A stretch of 6,993 nt of DNA from Enterobacterales bacterium (lineage in GTDB: Bacteria; Pseudomonadota; Gammaproteobacteria; Enterobacterales; Succinivibrionaceae), in contig CAAGDP010000011.1 in NCBI GenBank assembly GCA_900768635.1, positions 1 to 6,993 on the forward strand, in the 5' to 3' direction. Positions within the stretch are counted from its first letter, which is position 1, and every line of letters begins with the position of its first letter. The notes under the pieces were generated by a model. It worked only from the letters and a program-made list of their open reading frames with translations. It was not told the origin of the DNA and did not search any database. Both the position numbers and the translations under genes were made by a program. Positions 6,085 to 6,993 of this stretch are shown here, one piece after another.

Positions 6085-6456
6085 TCAAACCTCATAATCT
6101 TTAGGTTGTACAAGATCATCCTTACCCTTTACAGCCTTGGATTTCTGGAGGTCTGAAATAGATTTAACGGTGGTAATAGTTTTAGGATCGTTACAATTAT
6201 CTTTAAGTATTTCAGAGCTCATATCCTTGGACATTTCACCAAAATGCTTAAGAAGTTTATTGTACTGATCATCAAACTGGTGAAAAAGGAAAGCTGTCTG
6301 GGATAAATGCTGTTTCATCTTATTGCGCAATTCACCCAGTTCATTTTTTGTCTCTGCGAGATCCTGCTCAGCTTTGGACTTATTGGAAAAGAAATATCTT
6401 CCTATTAGTATTCCAGCAATAAACAAAACTATATCGGAAAGTATAACTAATGCCAT
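6085..6456 (-). CDS. zapG: ZapG (YhcB, DUF1043 family) inner-membrane cell-division/envelope protein
   Basis: The 123-residue protein (132 in E. coli) has one N-terminal membrane segment rich in small residues (about 3-23, with AGILIGRYFF), a charged coiled-coil region (about 25-75), and a disordered tail ending in QPKDYEV. The Pro-Lys/Arg-Asp-Tyr near the end and the layout match YhcB. In E. coli the protein sits in the inner membrane, interacts with the division and elongation machineries and affects envelope growth; that role is transferred from the family. Its position directly upstream of degQ and degS on the same strand is the known conserved order and strengthens the call. The ATG is preceded only by a G-run (GGGGG, 5 bases before it), a loose Shine-Dalgarno. 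Translation starts at the membrane segment with almost no periplasmic part, as expected. Confidence 0.88.
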   Translation of the reverse strand: MALVILSDIVLFIAGILIGRYFFSNKSKAEQDLAETKNELGELRNKMKQHLSQTAFLFHQFDDQYNKLLKHFGEMSKDMSSEILKDNCNDPKTITTVKSISDLQKSKAVKGKDDLVQPKDYEV

Positions 6457-6504
6457 AAAACCCCCAACAAGAACTTCAACTTATCGTAGTATGATGATTA
6501 AACT

Positions 6505-6533
6505 ATCGTATCAAAGAAAATGGATCAAATCAA
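6505..6533 (-). promoter_or_regulatory. Candidate sigma-70 promoter of zapG
   Basis: On the minus strand TTGATT (6528-6533) and TACGAT (6505-6510) are spaced by 17 bases and match the consensus at 4 of 6 bases each. The start of transcription would be near 6498, giving a leader of about 40 bases. TACGATA occurs a second time at 6482-6488, so the exact site is uncertain. Confidence 0.45.
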
Positions 6534-6663
6534 AGATAAACTTAACACAGCAGAGAATTAAGTATCCTTTATGACCATTCCAGGTGCTGAAAAATTTGGT
6601 AATGTTTAATCACTACTGGACTTCAGCAGATCAGTATTTTGTACATGTGTGTATCTCCACAGT

Positions 6664-6682
6664 TTTTTCAAAATTTGAAAAA
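6664..6682. repeat. AT-rich palindrome
   Basis: TTTTTCAAA and TTTGAAAAA are exact reverse complements around a single central A. A hairpin with so small a loop would be unlikely to fold well as RNA; a DNA-binding site or a chance AT-rich repeat is more likely. Confidence 0.4.
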
Positions 6683-6828
6683 GAAAGAAGATACCAACCA
6701 ATGCAGTTCACAGGCTTTGAGATAATGATGCAGAATAGTTACTGTACACATATATAAACCAGGTTAACACCGGTTGCCTGAAAAAACTTCCTGAGTAAAA
6801 CTACAGAAACAGATCAAAATGAATATGC

Positions 6829-6853
6829 AAAAAAAAACTTACCTGAGGGTAAG
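6829..6853 (-). terminator. Rho-independent terminator of the rRNA/tRNA operon
   Basis: On the minus strand CTTACC (6848-6853) pairs with GGTAAG (6838-6843) across a CTCA loop and is followed by nine T (6829-6837). It lies 27 bases after the end of the tRNA-Asp gene and should end the 5S-tRNA transcript before it reaches zapG. Confidence 0.88.
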
Positions 6854-6880
6854 CTACAAATAAAATGAAAAATTAAGAAG

Positions 6881-6958
6881 TGGCGGAACGGACGGGGCTC
6901 GAACCCGCGACCTCCTGCGTGACAGGCAGGCGTTCTAACCAAGCTGAACTACCGCTCC
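6881..6958 (-). tRNA. tRNA-Asp (anticodon GTC)
   Basis: The minus strand folds into a full cloverleaf: acceptor GGAGCGG pairs with CCGTTCC (one G-T wobble), the anticodon stem is CCTGC/GCAGG around the loop CTGTCAC with anticodon GTC at 6921-6923, and the T arm is GCGGG-TTCGAGC-CCCGT. The CCA end is encoded. The sequence is close to E. coli tRNA-Asp, with one extra base in the D loop, for a length of 78. It follows 5S rRNA by about ten bases and is probably co-transcribed with the rRNA operon. Confidence 0.97.
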
Positions 6959-6968
6959 ACTCAATGAG

Positions 6969-6993
6969 GTGCCTGGCGATACCTACTCTGACA
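6969..6993 (-). rRNA. rrf: 3' end of 5S rRNA (partial)
   Basis: The last bases of the window, read on the minus strand, give CAGAGTAGG followed by TATCGCCAGGCA, which matches the conserved 3' end of gammaproteobacterial 5S rRNA (GAGAGTAGG...GCCAGGCA). The rest of the gene lies past the window edge. The exact 3' end is uncertain by one or two bases. A 5S followed directly by tRNA-Asp is the order seen at the end of some E. coli rRNA operons. Confidence 0.82.

Larger units (their letters stand above)
6457..6828. other. Intergenic region between the rRNA/tRNA operon end and zapG
   Basis: No convincing gene is seen on either strand in these 372 bases. The zapG-proximal part holds the candidate zapG promoter (6505-6533). 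The middle holds an AT-rich 19-base palindrome (6664-6682). A minus-strand TATATA around 6751-6756 is preceded by no good -35 box. The 83-codon plus-strand frame ending at 6574 begins inside zapG and is antisense shadow. Confidence 0.6.

Overview
The window looks like a piece of an AT-rich gammaproteobacterial chromosome. The marker is the minus-strand gene order zapG (yhcB), degQ, degS, the arrangement known from Escherichia coli and many other Gammaproteobacteria. A 5S rRNA 3' end followed by tRNA-Asp, as at the end of some E. coli rRNA operons, fits the same group. The low GC content and a beta-CASP nuclease of a type I associate more with anaerobic Firmicutes and archaea suggest a host-associated or anaerobic lineage such as Succinivibrionaceae. 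That family assignment is inference only.

Layout by coordinate: the last 30 codons of an unidentified plus-strand gene (2-94); a 429-base gap rich in inverted repeats (95-523); a large minus-strand beta-CASP metallo-beta-lactamase-fold nuclease (524-3064); a 231-base gap holding a coding-like tail beyond degS and an operator-like palindrome (3065-3295); degS (3296-4381); a strong rho-independent terminator (4434-4469); degQ (4494-5918, start revised to the codon behind a good Shine-Dalgarno); a short intergenic region with a plausible sigma-70 promoter; zapG (6085-6456) with its own candidate promoter; a gap of about 370 bases without genes (6457-6828); a rho-independent terminator (6829-6853), tRNA-Asp (6881-6958) and the 3' end of 5S rRNA (6969-6993). 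All genes except the fragment at the left edge read on the minus strand.

Functionally, ZapG is an inner-membrane protein tied to cell division and envelope growth. DegQ is a periplasmic protease/chaperone with two PDZ domains. DegS is the membrane-anchored single-PDZ protease that in model species starts the sigma-E envelope stress cascade by cutting RseA. The beta-CASP protein downstream of degS is not part of the classical cluster. It keeps all the metal-binding motifs and carries a long C-terminal extension that I read as four degenerate beta-alpha-beta units.

No clear new defence or mobile system is visible. The observations most worth checking are the repeat-bearing extension of the nuclease, the coding-like frame that continues past the degS stop, and the competing hairpins in the left-hand gap.
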